This document shows positions 6,779 to 14,296 of a stretch of 42,346 nucleotides of DNA, piece after piece; the stretch's first letter is position 1, and the number at the start of each line of letters is the position of its first letter. Source of the stretch: Lachnospiraceae bacterium (GTDB taxonomy: Bacteria; Bacillota; Clostridia; Lachnospirales; Lachnospiraceae). Location of the stretch: NCBI GenBank assembly GCA_017619295.1, contig JAFZSQ010000055.1, positions 1 through 42,346 on the forward strand. Reading direction: 5' to 3'. The position numbers and the translations under genes were made by a program. The notes beneath the pieces were generated by a model. That model saw only the letters and a list, made by a program, of their open reading frames with translations, was not told the origin of the DNA and did not search any database.

Positions 6779-8917
6779 ATGGCACAGTTATCAAAGAAAA
6801 AAGCTGATAAGCCCAATGAGCATGTTCATTCCGCCAACAACATGCCTGCAACTTATCAGAAGTACCACCTTATTCCCTTTGACCATGTGGACGGTTTTGA
6901 TATTCGCCCCGGTTTCTATGATATAAACGGGGCAACCGCAATTCCCGGCGGAGTAAATTTCACCGTTCATACCACAGGCGGAACAGCTGTTGAGCTTCTA
7001 CTTTATCATCGCGGCGAATCCGAGGACAAGCCCTTCGCCGTAATACCCTTCCCCTCTCATTACCGTATCGGTAATGTATTCTCCATGATAGTATTCGGAC
7101 TGAATATCTATGATTTTGAATACGCATATCATGTAGACGGTCCTTATAATCCTTCAAAGGGCCTGATTTTCGACAAAACAATCCCCCTTTTGGATCCCTA
7201 TGCCAAGGCTGTTGTAGGTCAGAGCGTATGGGGTGAAAAGGGTCCCGTGGGCAACATGTATCGAGCAAGAGTCGTAAAGGACGATTTTGACTGGAAAGAC
7301 TTTGCTGACCCCTGCCTGCCCATATCAGATTTAATAATATATGAGATGCATGTTCGTGGTTTTACCAAAGACAAATCATCAGGCGTTGAGTTCCCCGGAA
7401 CCTTTGAAGGTATCCGTGAAAAGATTCCATACCTCAAAGAACTTGGTGTCAACGCAGTGGAACTGATGCCCATATTTGAATTCGATGAAACTCTGGATAA
7501 GCGTGAGTATAACGGAAAGCAGCTTTGCAATTACTGGGGCTACTCCACCACATGCTTCTTTGCTCCCAACACAAGTTATGCGGCTCATACCGAATATAAC
7601 CGTGAAGGAAACGAATTAAAGCAGCTTGTAAGTGAACTTAACAATAACGGCATCGAGGTAATTCTAGATGTTGTATTTAACCATACTTCCGAAGGAAATG
7701 AGCACGGCCCCGTAATCTCCTTCAAGGGCTTTGATAATCAGCTCTACTACATGCTGACTCCGGAAGGCTTCTATTATAATTTCAGTGGCTGCGGCAACAC
7801 CATGAACTGCAGTAATCCTGTGGTTCAGCAGCTTATTCTGGAGTGCTTAAGATACTGGGTTATCACCTATCGTGTGGACGGATTCAGGTTCGATCTTGCC
7901 TCAATTCTCGGTCGTGACGATGACGGTTCGCCCATGGCCAACCCTCCTCTCATGCAATCTCTTGCCTACGACCCTATTCTGGGAAATGTAAAGCTTATTG
8001 CCGAAGCCTGGGATGCAGGCGGGCTTTATCAGGTAGGCACCTTTGCTACCTGGAACGACCGTTGGGCTGAGTGGAACGGAAAATATCGTGACGATATCAG
8101 AAAGTTCTTAAAAGGCGATGAGGGCTCAATCTTCGGCGCCGCCTGGCGTCTAATCGGTTCCCCCGATATATATAAAGACAGCACTCACAACTCTTCCATC
8201 AACTTCATAACCTGCCATGACGGCTTCACCCTTTATGATTTGTTTGCATACAATGAAAAGCACAATGAAGCCAACGGCTGGAACAACACAGACGGTTCAA
8301 ATGATAATCACAGCTGGAACTGCGGCGCTGAGGGCGAAACAGATAATCCCGGGGTAAACGCCCTTAGAAGAAAGATGATGAGAAACGCCTTTGCCGTACT
8401 GATGTCAAGCCGGGGAACCCCCATGTTTTTGGCCGGTGATGAATTCGGAAACACTCAGTTTGGAAACAACAATCCCTACTGTCAGGACAATGAAATTTCA
8501 TGGCTTGACTGGCGTCTTCTTAAGAAAAATAAAAGTGTATTTGAATTTGCCAAAAAGGCAATCGCCTTCAGAAAGAAACATCCTATTCTCAGAGAACACC
8601 TTGGCACCAGCGGCCTCGGCTTCCCAGAAACATCCTTCCACGGCGTGAAGGCCTGGCAGGATAACTTCCAGGGTTATGACCGCTACCTTGGTGTAATGCT
8701 TGCCGGAAAGACTTCAGACGGCACCGAAGATATCGTATATGTGGCCATGAACACCTACTGGGAAGATCTGACTGTTGAGCTCCCCTCTCTTCCAAATGAA
8801 TTTCAATGGAAAGTGGCTCTCGACAGCTCCGACAAACCCATGAAGGAAGGAACAATTGTCTCCGGCAGCTTCGTCATCGAAGCCAGAAGCGTCGTGGCCC
8901 TTGTGTGTGTTAGCTGA
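6779..8917 (+). CDS. glgX: GlgX-type glycogen debranching enzyme (GH13 isoamylase family)
   Basis: 712 aa. The ATG at 6779 was chosen for the strong AAAGGAGG 10 nt upstream; the ORF opens 14 codons earlier without one. An N-terminal CBM48-like domain (about 35-130) precedes the GH13 barrel. The four conserved regions are visible: DVVFNHT (297-303), DGFRFDL with nucleophile Asp372, IAEAWD with acid Glu409, and ITCHDG with Asp481. The enzyme hydrolyses alpha-1,6 branches of glycogen or limit dextrin in the cytoplasm. It could be a broader isoamylase or pullulanase-type enzyme. It is one of two plus-strand genes, divergent from the CPBP operon and convergent with the DUF6273 gene, and no other glycogen genes are nearby. 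Confidence 0.93.
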   Translation: MAQLSKKKADKPNEHVHSANNMPATYQKYHLIPFDHVDGFDIRPGFYDINGATAIPGGVNFTVHTTGGTAVELLLYHRGESEDKPFAVIPFPSHYRIGNVFSMIVFGLNIYDFEYAYHVDGPYNPSKGLIFDKTIPLLDPYAKAVVGQSVWGEKGPVGNMYRARVVKDDFDWKDFADPCLPISDLIIYEMHVRGFTKDKSSGVEFPGTFEGIREKIPYLKELGVNAVELMPIFEFDETLDKREYNGKQLCNYWGYSTTCFFAPNTSYAAHTEYNREGNELKQLVSELNNNGIEVILDVVFNHTSEGNEHGPVISFKGFDNQLYYMLTPEGFYYNFSGCGNTMNCSNPVVQQLILECLRYWVITYRVDGFRFDLASILGRDDDGSPMANPPLMQSLAYDPILGNVKLIAEAWDAGGLYQVGTFATWNDRWAEWNGKYRDDIRKFLKGDEGSIFGAAWRLIGSPDIYKDSTHNSSINFITCHDGFTLYDLFAYNEKHNEANGWNNTDGSNDNHSWNCGAEGETDNPGVNALRRKMMRNAFAVLMSSRGTPMFLAGDEFGNTQFGNNNPYCQDNEISWLDWRLLKKNKSVFEFAKKAIAFRKKHPILREHLGTSGLGFPETSFHGVKAWQDNFQGYDRYLGVMLAGKTSDGTEDIVYVAMNTYWEDLTVELPSLPNEFQWKVALDSSDKPMKEGTIVSGSFVIEARSVVALVCVS

Positions 8918-8940
8918 TGGCGGCGCGATTTAATCAAAAC

Positions 8941-8978
8941 GGGCATCGGGAAATGACTTTCATCATTTCCCGATGCCC
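8941..8978. terminator. Bidirectional terminator between glgX and the DUF6273 gene
   Basis: A perfect 16-bp stem (8941-8956 with 8963-8978, 6-nt loop) lies between two convergent stop codons. The minus-strand side is followed by GTTTTG, the plus side only by TATTAATTCT, so it should be stronger for the minus-strand gene arriving from the right. Confidence 0.8.
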
Positions 8979-9003
8979 TATTAATTCTAAATCAAGTAAT
9001 GCC

Positions 9004-10551
9004 CTACTTGCCGTAATGGCCGTACAAGTATAATGGGCCGTACCAGGGAATTTTAGGGTCGGTCTTGACTTTCTTACCCGGGATTGTCACCTCATAATCC
9101 TTATATTCGTAGGTGTATGAGAATACAAGGGTAAGCTGGGGATTCTCTTCCAAAGTCTTCATGATATTTGAGGGAAGGGCTGTTCCTCCGCGCCAATATA
9201 CCGTTCTCTCACCGCCCAGGGATATAGCATAATCAAGTAAATCCTCTAAGGGGTCAAGATAATTGAATTCGGGTATATCTTCAGGTTCCTGAGGGGCTTC
9301 TTCGGAATCCTGTGTAGGTGTTGCAGCAACAGTTCCAACTCCGGATGATCCAAGTGCTGTCAGATTAATAATCCCCGATGAATAATCCGTCATATAGTTC
9401 CCGTTACACTGTTCCTGGAATACATAAAGTTTACACCCTGCAGGAGCAGCTGAGGGAATATTTATGCTTGCGATTCCGGTAGCAGATGTACAGGATGCGA
9501 TATTTCCGTAGTATAAAACCGTGTCGGAGGAATCAGTTATGATTGCAGATACATATTCATTTGTACCAATCTGTGCTCCACTGTAGCTGATTTCTGCGGT
9601 TCCGCCCGGTGTGAGTGTATCCAAATCTGTTCTACTTGCGGTGAAACTGCTTCGAGCAGAATCCGCAACGGTGAGTTTCCATTTCGTGTTTAAATTGGAG
9701 ACATTCACAAGTGTAAGGTCAGCACCTACAGTACCAGATAATTTGCCGTCTACAGCGGCAGATGTAAAAATAATAGCTGATAGATTTAAATTTAAAGCTG
9801 GGCGTATTGCAACCTCAGAAATGTCGACGCTTAATCCACTTGTGGACACTTCACCGTCAGCGTGGACATAAGCAGCTGAGAAATCATCATGGATACCTGG
9901 TGAGCGTAGCCACCACGGACCGCAGGGGCCATATTCCAATATAGCATAATTACTGGTATATGCGGTATCTTCAGCCAGGCGGCTGTTATCATCAGTGAAT
10001 CCGTATGTTGTGTTTCGAACCTCATCGATGGAAAGAAGCAATAGTTTATCTGTTGTATTGTTACCACCTGAAGTGCCATAATCAGGATTATCTGAGTTAA
10101 TAACGGAAGTATCAGCTATTGATGACATCTCCGCTCCCGAAAAAGCAGAATTTATAAAGTTATCATTCAACCAAGTACGAAGAGTACAAGATTCCCATGT
10201 AACTAAAGAATCGGATTCATTATATTCTTTGCAGTCAAGATTATCGTCTGCGAGCAAAAACAACTGACTGCCCGAATTCTGCAGTACTCTCCATTTAATG
10301 GGATCGACTCCTGTACCGCTTTGATTATATACGCCAAAATACACACTGTTCACCTGGGCTCCCTCGATATTTGGCGCACTTCCTCCTGTTACAATCTGCA
10401 AATTCTTCCCCGTTCCAGCTGCCTTTACAGTCATCTCCGTCCCTGGCAATACCGTAACGCATGCGATTACCGCCATAATAAGCCCAAGGGCCATTGTCAG
10501 TAATCTTCTAATGACCCCTTTTTTTGTTATAAAGTCCATTTTTGTTTCCAT
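9004..10551 (-). CDS. Secreted DUF6273 protein with shared C-terminal domain (cassette B)
   Basis: 515 aa. A Sec signal peptide spans about residues 14-45 (basic VIRR, hydrophobic core, VKAAG). Residues about 67-256 match the DUF6273 pattern: IKWRVLQ, LFLLADD, W-x-LRTWLN, a LLLLSIDEV strand, and WWLRSPG at 213-219 followed by VAIRPALNL. A beta-rich domain (262-400) and an acidic Pro/Glu linker follow. The C-terminal domain (448-515) contains TLVFSYTYEYKDYEVTIPG and PWYGPLYLYGHYG and resembles the end of the beta-helix protein at 2436. DUF6273 modules are found in secreted surface proteins of clostridia; no enzymatic role is known. GGAGG is 9 nt before the first ATG. It follows the small two-TM gene by 17 nt. 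Confidence 0.85.
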   Translation of the reverse strand: METKMDFITKKGVIRRLLTMALGLIMAVIACVTVLPGTEMTVKAAGTGKNLQIVTGGSAPNIEGAQVNSVYFGVYNQSGTGVDPIKWRVLQNSGSQLFLLADDNLDCKEYNESDSLVTWESCTLRTWLNDNFINSAFSGAEMSSIADTSVINSDNPDYGTSGGNNTTDKLLLLSIDEVRNTTYGFTDDNSRLAEDTAYTSNYAILEYGPCGPWWLRSPGIHDDFSAAYVHADGEVSTSGLSVDISEVAIRPALNLNLSAIIFTSAAVDGKLSGTVGADLTLVNVSNLNTKWKLTVADSARSSFTASRTDLDTLTPGGTAEISYSGAQIGTNEYVSAIITDSSDTVLYYGNIASCTSATGIASINIPSAAPAGCKLYVFQEQCNGNYMTDYSSGIINLTALGSSGVGTVAATPTQDSEEAPQEPEDIPEFNYLDPLEDLLDYAISLGGERTVYWRGGTALPSNIMKTLEENPQLTLVFSYTYEYKDYEVTIPGKKVKTDPKIPWYGPLYLYGHYGK

Positions 10552-10568
10552 TACAAAAGCCCTCCAAA

Positions 10569-10874
10569 TTATTTATCTCTTTTTTCCCTGAAATATTTAA
10601 CAAGTAAAGTTGCGCCTATGCCTAACAGGAAGCCTGCTACAGCGACTATTACGTATAGACTGTATTCCGGGGTTAATAAGAATGAGCCATAGGCTGTCAT
10701 AGCACCGGAATCTGATCCGGGACCGGTCAAAAGACCTATATCACCTACAATGACCATGACCAGTAAACAGCTTAATGCCATCAACCCCTTGTTTATTTTC
10801 TTTTCCCTGTCTTTTTTTATTTCTCTACTGCGCCTTTTAATCTCTGAAATTGCCTGTTCTTTTGTATATTTCAT
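10569..10874 (-). CDS. Small two-TM membrane protein of cassette B
   Basis: 101 aa, paralogue of the protein at 2079-2390, with AAAGGAGG 6 nt before the ATG. The layout is the same: charged N-terminal helix with EIKRRSREIKK, TM1 (about 29-50), an outside loop with GPG and YGSFLLTPE, TM2 (about 72-91), basic end. The near-identity of the cytosolic N-terminus (19 of 21 residues) suggests a conserved partner inside the cell. Here the small protein gene comes first and the secreted protein second, the reverse of cassette A. No matching family with a known function is recognised. Confidence 0.85.
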   Translation of the reverse strand: MKYTKEQAISEIKRRSREIKKDREKKINKGLMALSCLLVMVIVGDIGLLTGPGSDSGAMTAYGSFLLTPEYSLYVIVAVAGFLLGIGATLLVKYFREKRDK

Positions 10875-10909
10875 AGATTTCCTCCTTTTGGATTCATCCC
10901 TTCATTATG

Positions 10910-10939
10910 TTAGTTACAGAAAATAGAAATATTACTCAC
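10910..10939 (-). promoter_or_regulatory. Candidate ECF-type promoter of cassette B
   Basis: GTGAGTAAT (10939-10931) and AACTAA (10915-10910) on the minus strand, spacer 15 nt, 35 nt before the small two-TM gene. It is preceded by an A/T-rich tract. It duplicates the element at 4751-4780 and lies just past the terminator that closes the sigma factor operon. Confidence 0.5.
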
Positions 10940-10963
10940 CAAATCTCAAAAATATTTTTTTGC

Positions 10964-10989
10964 AAAAAAATAACACGCATCAGCGTGCT
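10964..10989 (-). terminator. Terminator overlapping the prsW stop codon
   Basis: On the minus strand AGCACGC-TGAT-GCGTGTT is followed by ATTTTTTT. The loop contains the TGA stop of prsW and the 5' arm is its last codons. It separates the long housekeeping-sigma-PrsW run from cassette B. Confidence 0.85.
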
Positions 10990-11603
10990 ATTCTTTTTCT
11001 TATAAAGTAAAGTATCACCGCCATGGTCAGAGGCAGCACATATCCAATGTATGAAGACAATCCCGGAGCCGACACCAGAAGGTTATATAAGGAATGAACA
11101 CTGGTTGAAAGGCTTAAGCCACCCATGATAACCGCAACTGAAAGAGCGCTCTTTCTTCTTAACATGATAAAGGCAAAAGTCATGGTCAGCACACTTACAA
11201 TATGCATTATGCCTACAGCAAACCCTCTGATCAGGATGTAGGGAAGGCTTTCCGATCCGGCAGCCAAAAGCTGGCACAGGTTTTCAAAGGTTGCAAACCC
11301 GGTTCCCAGTCCGGTGCAGGTCAGAATCAGTTCCTCATCATTGGGCTCAAACATAAACACATAGAGAAGCATGGGAATGAACTTTACTATTTCCTCAACC
11401 ACGGGGGAAATAAAGATTGACGTATCTTCTCGTCCCAAGGCGGCTTTAAGTTCCCAAAAGCCTCCTATATAGGCAGCAAAGAGACATGCTAACATCCCAA
11501 CCACAAAAGCACCGATAAACCTTTTGGTTTTATCCTTTGTAAAAGCCAGGGCTACAATGAGAGGAACCACTATGCAGATAAGAATATTCTCAGCGTAAAT
11601 CAT
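10980..11603 (-). CDS. prsW: PrsW family glutamic intramembrane protease
   Basis: 207 aa from the ATG ending at 11603, which has AAAGGTGG 7 nt upstream; an earlier in-frame TTG at 11627 is less likely. About seven TM segments. Family residues are present: EExxK (Glu70, Glu71, Lys74), ATFEN (Glu107), His134, and HSLYN (His170, Asn174). In Bacillus subtilis PrsW makes the first cut in the anti-sigma factor RsiW and so activates SigW. Here it is the third gene of a set starting with an ECF sigma factor, which supports a similar release role. A single-TM anti-sigma factor is not evident between them. The start overlaps the end of the upstream membrane protein gene by 14 nt, so translation is probably coupled. 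Confidence 0.85.
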   Translation of the reverse strand: MIYAENILICIVVPLIVALAFTKDKTKRFIGAFVVGMLACLFAAYIGGFWELKAALGREDTSIFISPVVEEIVKFIPMLLYVFMFEPNDEELILTCTGLGTGFATFENLCQLLAAGSESLPYILIRGFAVGIMHIVSVLTMTFAFIMLRRKSALSVAVIMGGLSLSTSVHSLYNLLVSAPGLSSYIGYVLPLTMAVILYFIRKRIAR

Positions 11604-12393
11604 TGAGTGCCCACCTTTTAAGAGCAAAATACAACACAGGTAACGTAAGAATGTTAAGGGCAGAGGCTATGATGTACCAGACTCCCTCACACATAAACAA
11701 AACCAGGTCACTCCAGAAGAATACGAAAAATGCCGTATACAAAGCCTTCATAACGTTGTCTTTGTCTCTGTCCAATAAACCCTTATAATCATAGGCTACT
11801 GCAAGGCCGGTAACAATAAACATCACAACATAGGCTGCAATGTCAAGTTCAACCCGGTATTCCTTAAAAATTATAGGTGCAAAGTTCAACGCAAATACGG
11901 CAAAGGTGCCCGCAACTGCAACTGCCTTCTCACTTTTCTTATACACTCCGGCATTATGGGTGCGCGAAACCACCACATAAAGAAAATATATGTAGGGCGG
12001 ACTGCATACAATGTCCTGCACCCACTCTCCTGACCACAGTATCCAAAGAACAATATTTAATCCAATAAACAAAATGGAAAAAAGCAAAGATGCGATGTGT
12101 AGATTTTTGTATTCATGGGCGATTTGGGTAAGACAGGCTCCCAAAAGAAGTAATGTAGCAGTTTTTGCTATTTCATCGGAGGAAAATGGCTTTCTGGTAT
12201 GAGGCCTTAAGAAATCATAAACTATCCAGTAGAGGTCCTCGAGGCTGTAACTTACCATTGCAAAAATAAAAAAAGAAATGGGGACAGAATTACGGCAGCG
12301 TCCGGAAAGCCTGATGCCGCCATAAACGATAGGTATCAGTACAAAGACCTGCACAGTAAATATAGCAATTTCAAGAATAATTGCGCTGCTCAC
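11590..12393 (-). CDS. Eight- to nine-TM membrane protein of unknown function
   Basis: 267 aa, almost entirely membrane: hydrophobic segments near 3-28, 36-60, 75-92, 98-118, 126-145, 157-178, 184-204 and two between about 214 and 255. No motif of a known transporter or enzyme is recognised. It sits between the ECF sigma factor gene (20 nt upstream) and prsW (14-nt overlap). The context suggests a sensor or a multi-spanning regulator of the sigma factor, possibly the PrsW substrate, but soluble loops are short and nothing resembles a zinc-finger anti-sigma domain. Treat the role as unknown. Confidence 0.7.
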   Translation of the reverse strand: MSSAIILEIAIFTVQVFVLIPIVYGGIRLSGRCRNSVPISFFIFAMVSYSLEDLYWIVYDFLRPHTRKPFSSDEIAKTATLLLLGACLTQIAHEYKNLHIASLLFSILFIGLNIVLWILWSGEWVQDIVCSPPYIYFLYVVVSRTHNAGVYKKSEKAVAVAGTFAVFALNFAPIIFKEYRVELDIAAYVVMFIVTGLAVAYDYKGLLDRDKDNVMKALYTAFFVFFWSDLVLFMCEGVWYIIASALNILTLPVLYFALKRWALNDLR

Positions 12394-12413
12394 TTATCGT
12401 CCTTCTCCATTTC

Positions 12414-12986
12414 TTACATATCCCATTCAAAGCCTTCCTTAATAAGCTCTTCTTTGGCTGAAGCTTTGCCTCTGGCAAGGAGGTTATAAACCTGCTTTCT
12501 GGTCTTTCTCATGACCTTCCCCACCGTATCAGCGTCCATATCTTCAAAATAGGTCAGATACAAAGCGGTTCTATAATCCAGGGGCAGTTTGTCCAAAGCC
12601 TTGTATAAAGCTTTGTCCCTTTCACTCTTAATGGTCACTGTCTCCGCCACTTCCGGGTCCTTCAATATGTCCTCATAATCTTCAAAAGGTACGGAGTCAG
12701 TTCTCAGATTCTTCCTTAAAAACCTGGAGGCCTGTTTAACAGCCACAGAATATAGCCAGGTCTTAAACAGTGAATTATTCAAACCGAGGAAACCGGATTT
12801 ACGGGAAATCACAATAGCAAAGCAATCCATCATGATTTCCTCAGAATCATCAATGTTATGAACGATTCTGTTGATAAAAAGGGTCAGAGGAACGTGATAT
12901 CTCTCAAAGAGGATACCCAATGCATCGTCCTCATTCCCGGACAGAAATCGGCTGTATAATTGTTCGTCGGTTTCCTTCACCTTCAA
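12414..12986 (-). CDS. ECF-type RNA polymerase sigma factor
   Basis: 190 aa. Region 2 spans about residues 10-85 (GILFERYHVPLTLFINRI and a DSEEIMMDCF helix), then a linker, then region 4 near 128-185 with LDKLPLDYRTALYLTYFED and a helix-turn-helix TVGKVMRKTRKQVYNLLARG. No region 3, so an extracytoplasmic-function type. The start is uncertain: a TTG at 12986 has GAGG 5 nt upstream, and a GTG two codons later has the same GAGG at 11 nt. It begins 12 nt after the cdd stop codon, so it is transcribed with housekeeping genes. It is followed by a multi-TM protein and PrsW, and is the best candidate to read the two cassette promoters. Confidence 0.9.
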   Translation of the reverse strand: MKVKETDEQLYSRFLSGNEDDALGILFERYHVPLTLFINRIVHNIDDSEEIMMDCFAIVISRKSGFLGLNNSLFKTWLYSVAVKQASRFLRKNLRTDSVPFEDYEDILKDPEVAETVTIKSERDKALYKALDKLPLDYRTALYLTYFEDMDADTVGKVMRKTRKQVYNLLARGKASAKEELIKEGFEWDM

Positions 12987-12998
12987 AAAGACCTCGTT

Positions 12999-13424
12999 CT
13001 AAAGTACTTTATCTCCCCTGAAAAGCCCCGGAAGCATCTCGTCCAAAGGCTTGATGTAATACTTTTCTTTGTTGACTGCCACAATTATAGGGAAATCATC
13101 CGGGCAGAACTCACACATAACCTGTCTGCAGATTCCGCAGGGATATGCGTAATCAGACAAAGGCTCATCTGCCTTGCCGCCAACGATGGCAATAGCCTTG
13201 AAATCTCGATGGCCTTCGCTTACGGCTTTAAATATAACGGTTCTCTCGGCACAGTTTGTGGCGCCGAAAGAAGCATTCTCTATGTTACAGCCTGTAATGA
13301 TGCTGCCATCCCCAAGAAGAAGGGCTGCCCCTACATGAAATTTAGAGTAGGGAGCATAAGCCATATCTCTTGCCTTGGCAGCTTCATCTATAAGCTTAAA
13401 TACTGTTTCCTTAGAAAGTTCCAT
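12999..13424 (-). CDS. cdd: Cytidine deaminase
   Basis: 141 aa, normal for the small homotetrameric enzyme. It deaminates cytidine and deoxycytidine to uridine in the pyrimidine salvage pathway. Zinc ligands and catalytic residue are in place: CAE with Cys58 and Glu60, and PCGIC with Cys96 and Cys99. GCNIENASFG is the substrate-binding strand. GGAGG lies 7 nt before the ATG. It follows the purine nucleoside phosphorylase gene by 21 nt, making a nucleoside salvage pair. Confidence 0.97.
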   Translation of the reverse strand: MELSKETVFKLIDEAAKARDMAYAPYSKFHVGAALLLGDGSIITGCNIENASFGATNCAERTVIFKAVSEGHRDFKAIAIVGGKADEPLSDYAYPCGICRQVMCEFCPDDFPIIVAVNKEKYYIKPLDEMLPGLFRGDKVL

Positions 13425-13445
13425 ATGAAAACCTCCGAAGTCAAA

Positions 13446-14267
13446 TTAGAATCTGGATACCACTGCCTTTACAAGGGCCTTAAACTGGGGCGCCACCTTA
13501 TCGGCAGCCTCCTGAACCTCTTTGTGTGAAAGGGGAACAGGTGAGAATCCTGCAGCAAGGTTAGAAATGCAGGAAATTCCACAGACCTTAACGCCCATAT
13601 GGTTGGCTGCAATGGCTTCAACAACGGTACTCATACCAACAGCTGAAGCACCAAGGGCCTTAATCATTCTGATTTCGGCAGGAGTTTCATAGCAGGGACC
13701 TGTAAGCTGGCAGTAAACACCTTCCTTAAGGTCGATGTTAAGCTTCTTAGCCTCTTCCCTAATAATTTCCTGAAGTTCCTTGCGATAAACATTGGAGTTA
13801 TCGGGGAATCTTACTCCAAAGGACTCATCATTGGGTCCGATAAGAGGACTGGGAACAAAGCAGCTGATGTGATCTGTAATCATCATAAGCTGACCTGCTT
13901 TAAATCCGTCGCCCATTCCGCCTGCAGCGTTTGAAAGGAAAAGGGTCTCAATACCCATTAATGCCATTATTCTTGTGGGAAGCACAACGTCCGTAACTGG
14001 ATATCCCTCGTAGTAATGTACTCTTCCCTTCATGCATACAACGGGGACGTCATTTACATATCCGAAAATGAACTTTCCGTCATGTCCGGGAACGGTGGAT
14101 ACAGGGAAGCCTTTAAGCTCGCTGTAAGCAACCTCCTTCTCAACCTTGATTTCGGATGCGAAATCACCAAGGCCGGATCCCAGAACTATACCTACTCTGG
14201 GCTTAAAATCTGTAATCTTTCTAAGCTGCTCGTAACAGCTTCTTACTTTATCATGTACTTCGCTCAT
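13446..14267 (-). CDS. punA: Purine nucleoside phosphorylase
   Basis: 273 aa, the size of the trimeric (type I) enzyme that splits inosine and guanosine with phosphate. The phosphate-binding GIVLGSGLGDFA is at about 26-37, FLSNAAGGMGDGFKAGQLM in the middle, and an ECF-like TVVEAIAANHMG late in the chain. GGGAGG is 7 nt before the ATG. It lies 29 nt downstream of tyrS and just ahead of cdd. The symbol follows the usual name of the type I enzyme; substrate preference is not proven by sequence. Confidence 0.95.
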   Translation of the reverse strand: MSEVHDKVRSCYEQLRKITDFKPRVGIVLGSGLGDFASEIKVEKEVAYSELKGFPVSTVPGHDGKFIFGYVNDVPVVCMKGRVHYYEGYPVTDVVLPTRIMALMGIETLFLSNAAGGMGDGFKAGQLMMITDHISCFVPSPLIGPNDESFGVRFPDNSNVYRKELQEIIREEAKKLNIDLKEGVYCQLTGPCYETPAEIRMIKALGASAVGMSTVVEAIAANHMGVKVCGISCISNLAAGFSPVPLSHKEVQEAADKVAPQFKALVKAVVSRF

Positions 14268-14296
14268 TCTGTATCCTCCCGGTAAAAACTCAATTT

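Noticed and set aside
12414-13424. Horizontally acquired island at the sigma/PrsW/cassette region
   Set aside because: No integrase, transposase, tRNA target or flanking direct repeats, and base composition looks like the neighbours by eye.
12960-13529. Plus-strand ORF of 189 codons
   Set aside because: Antisense to cdd and parts of punA and the sigma gene, all of which are well supported; no family resemblance.
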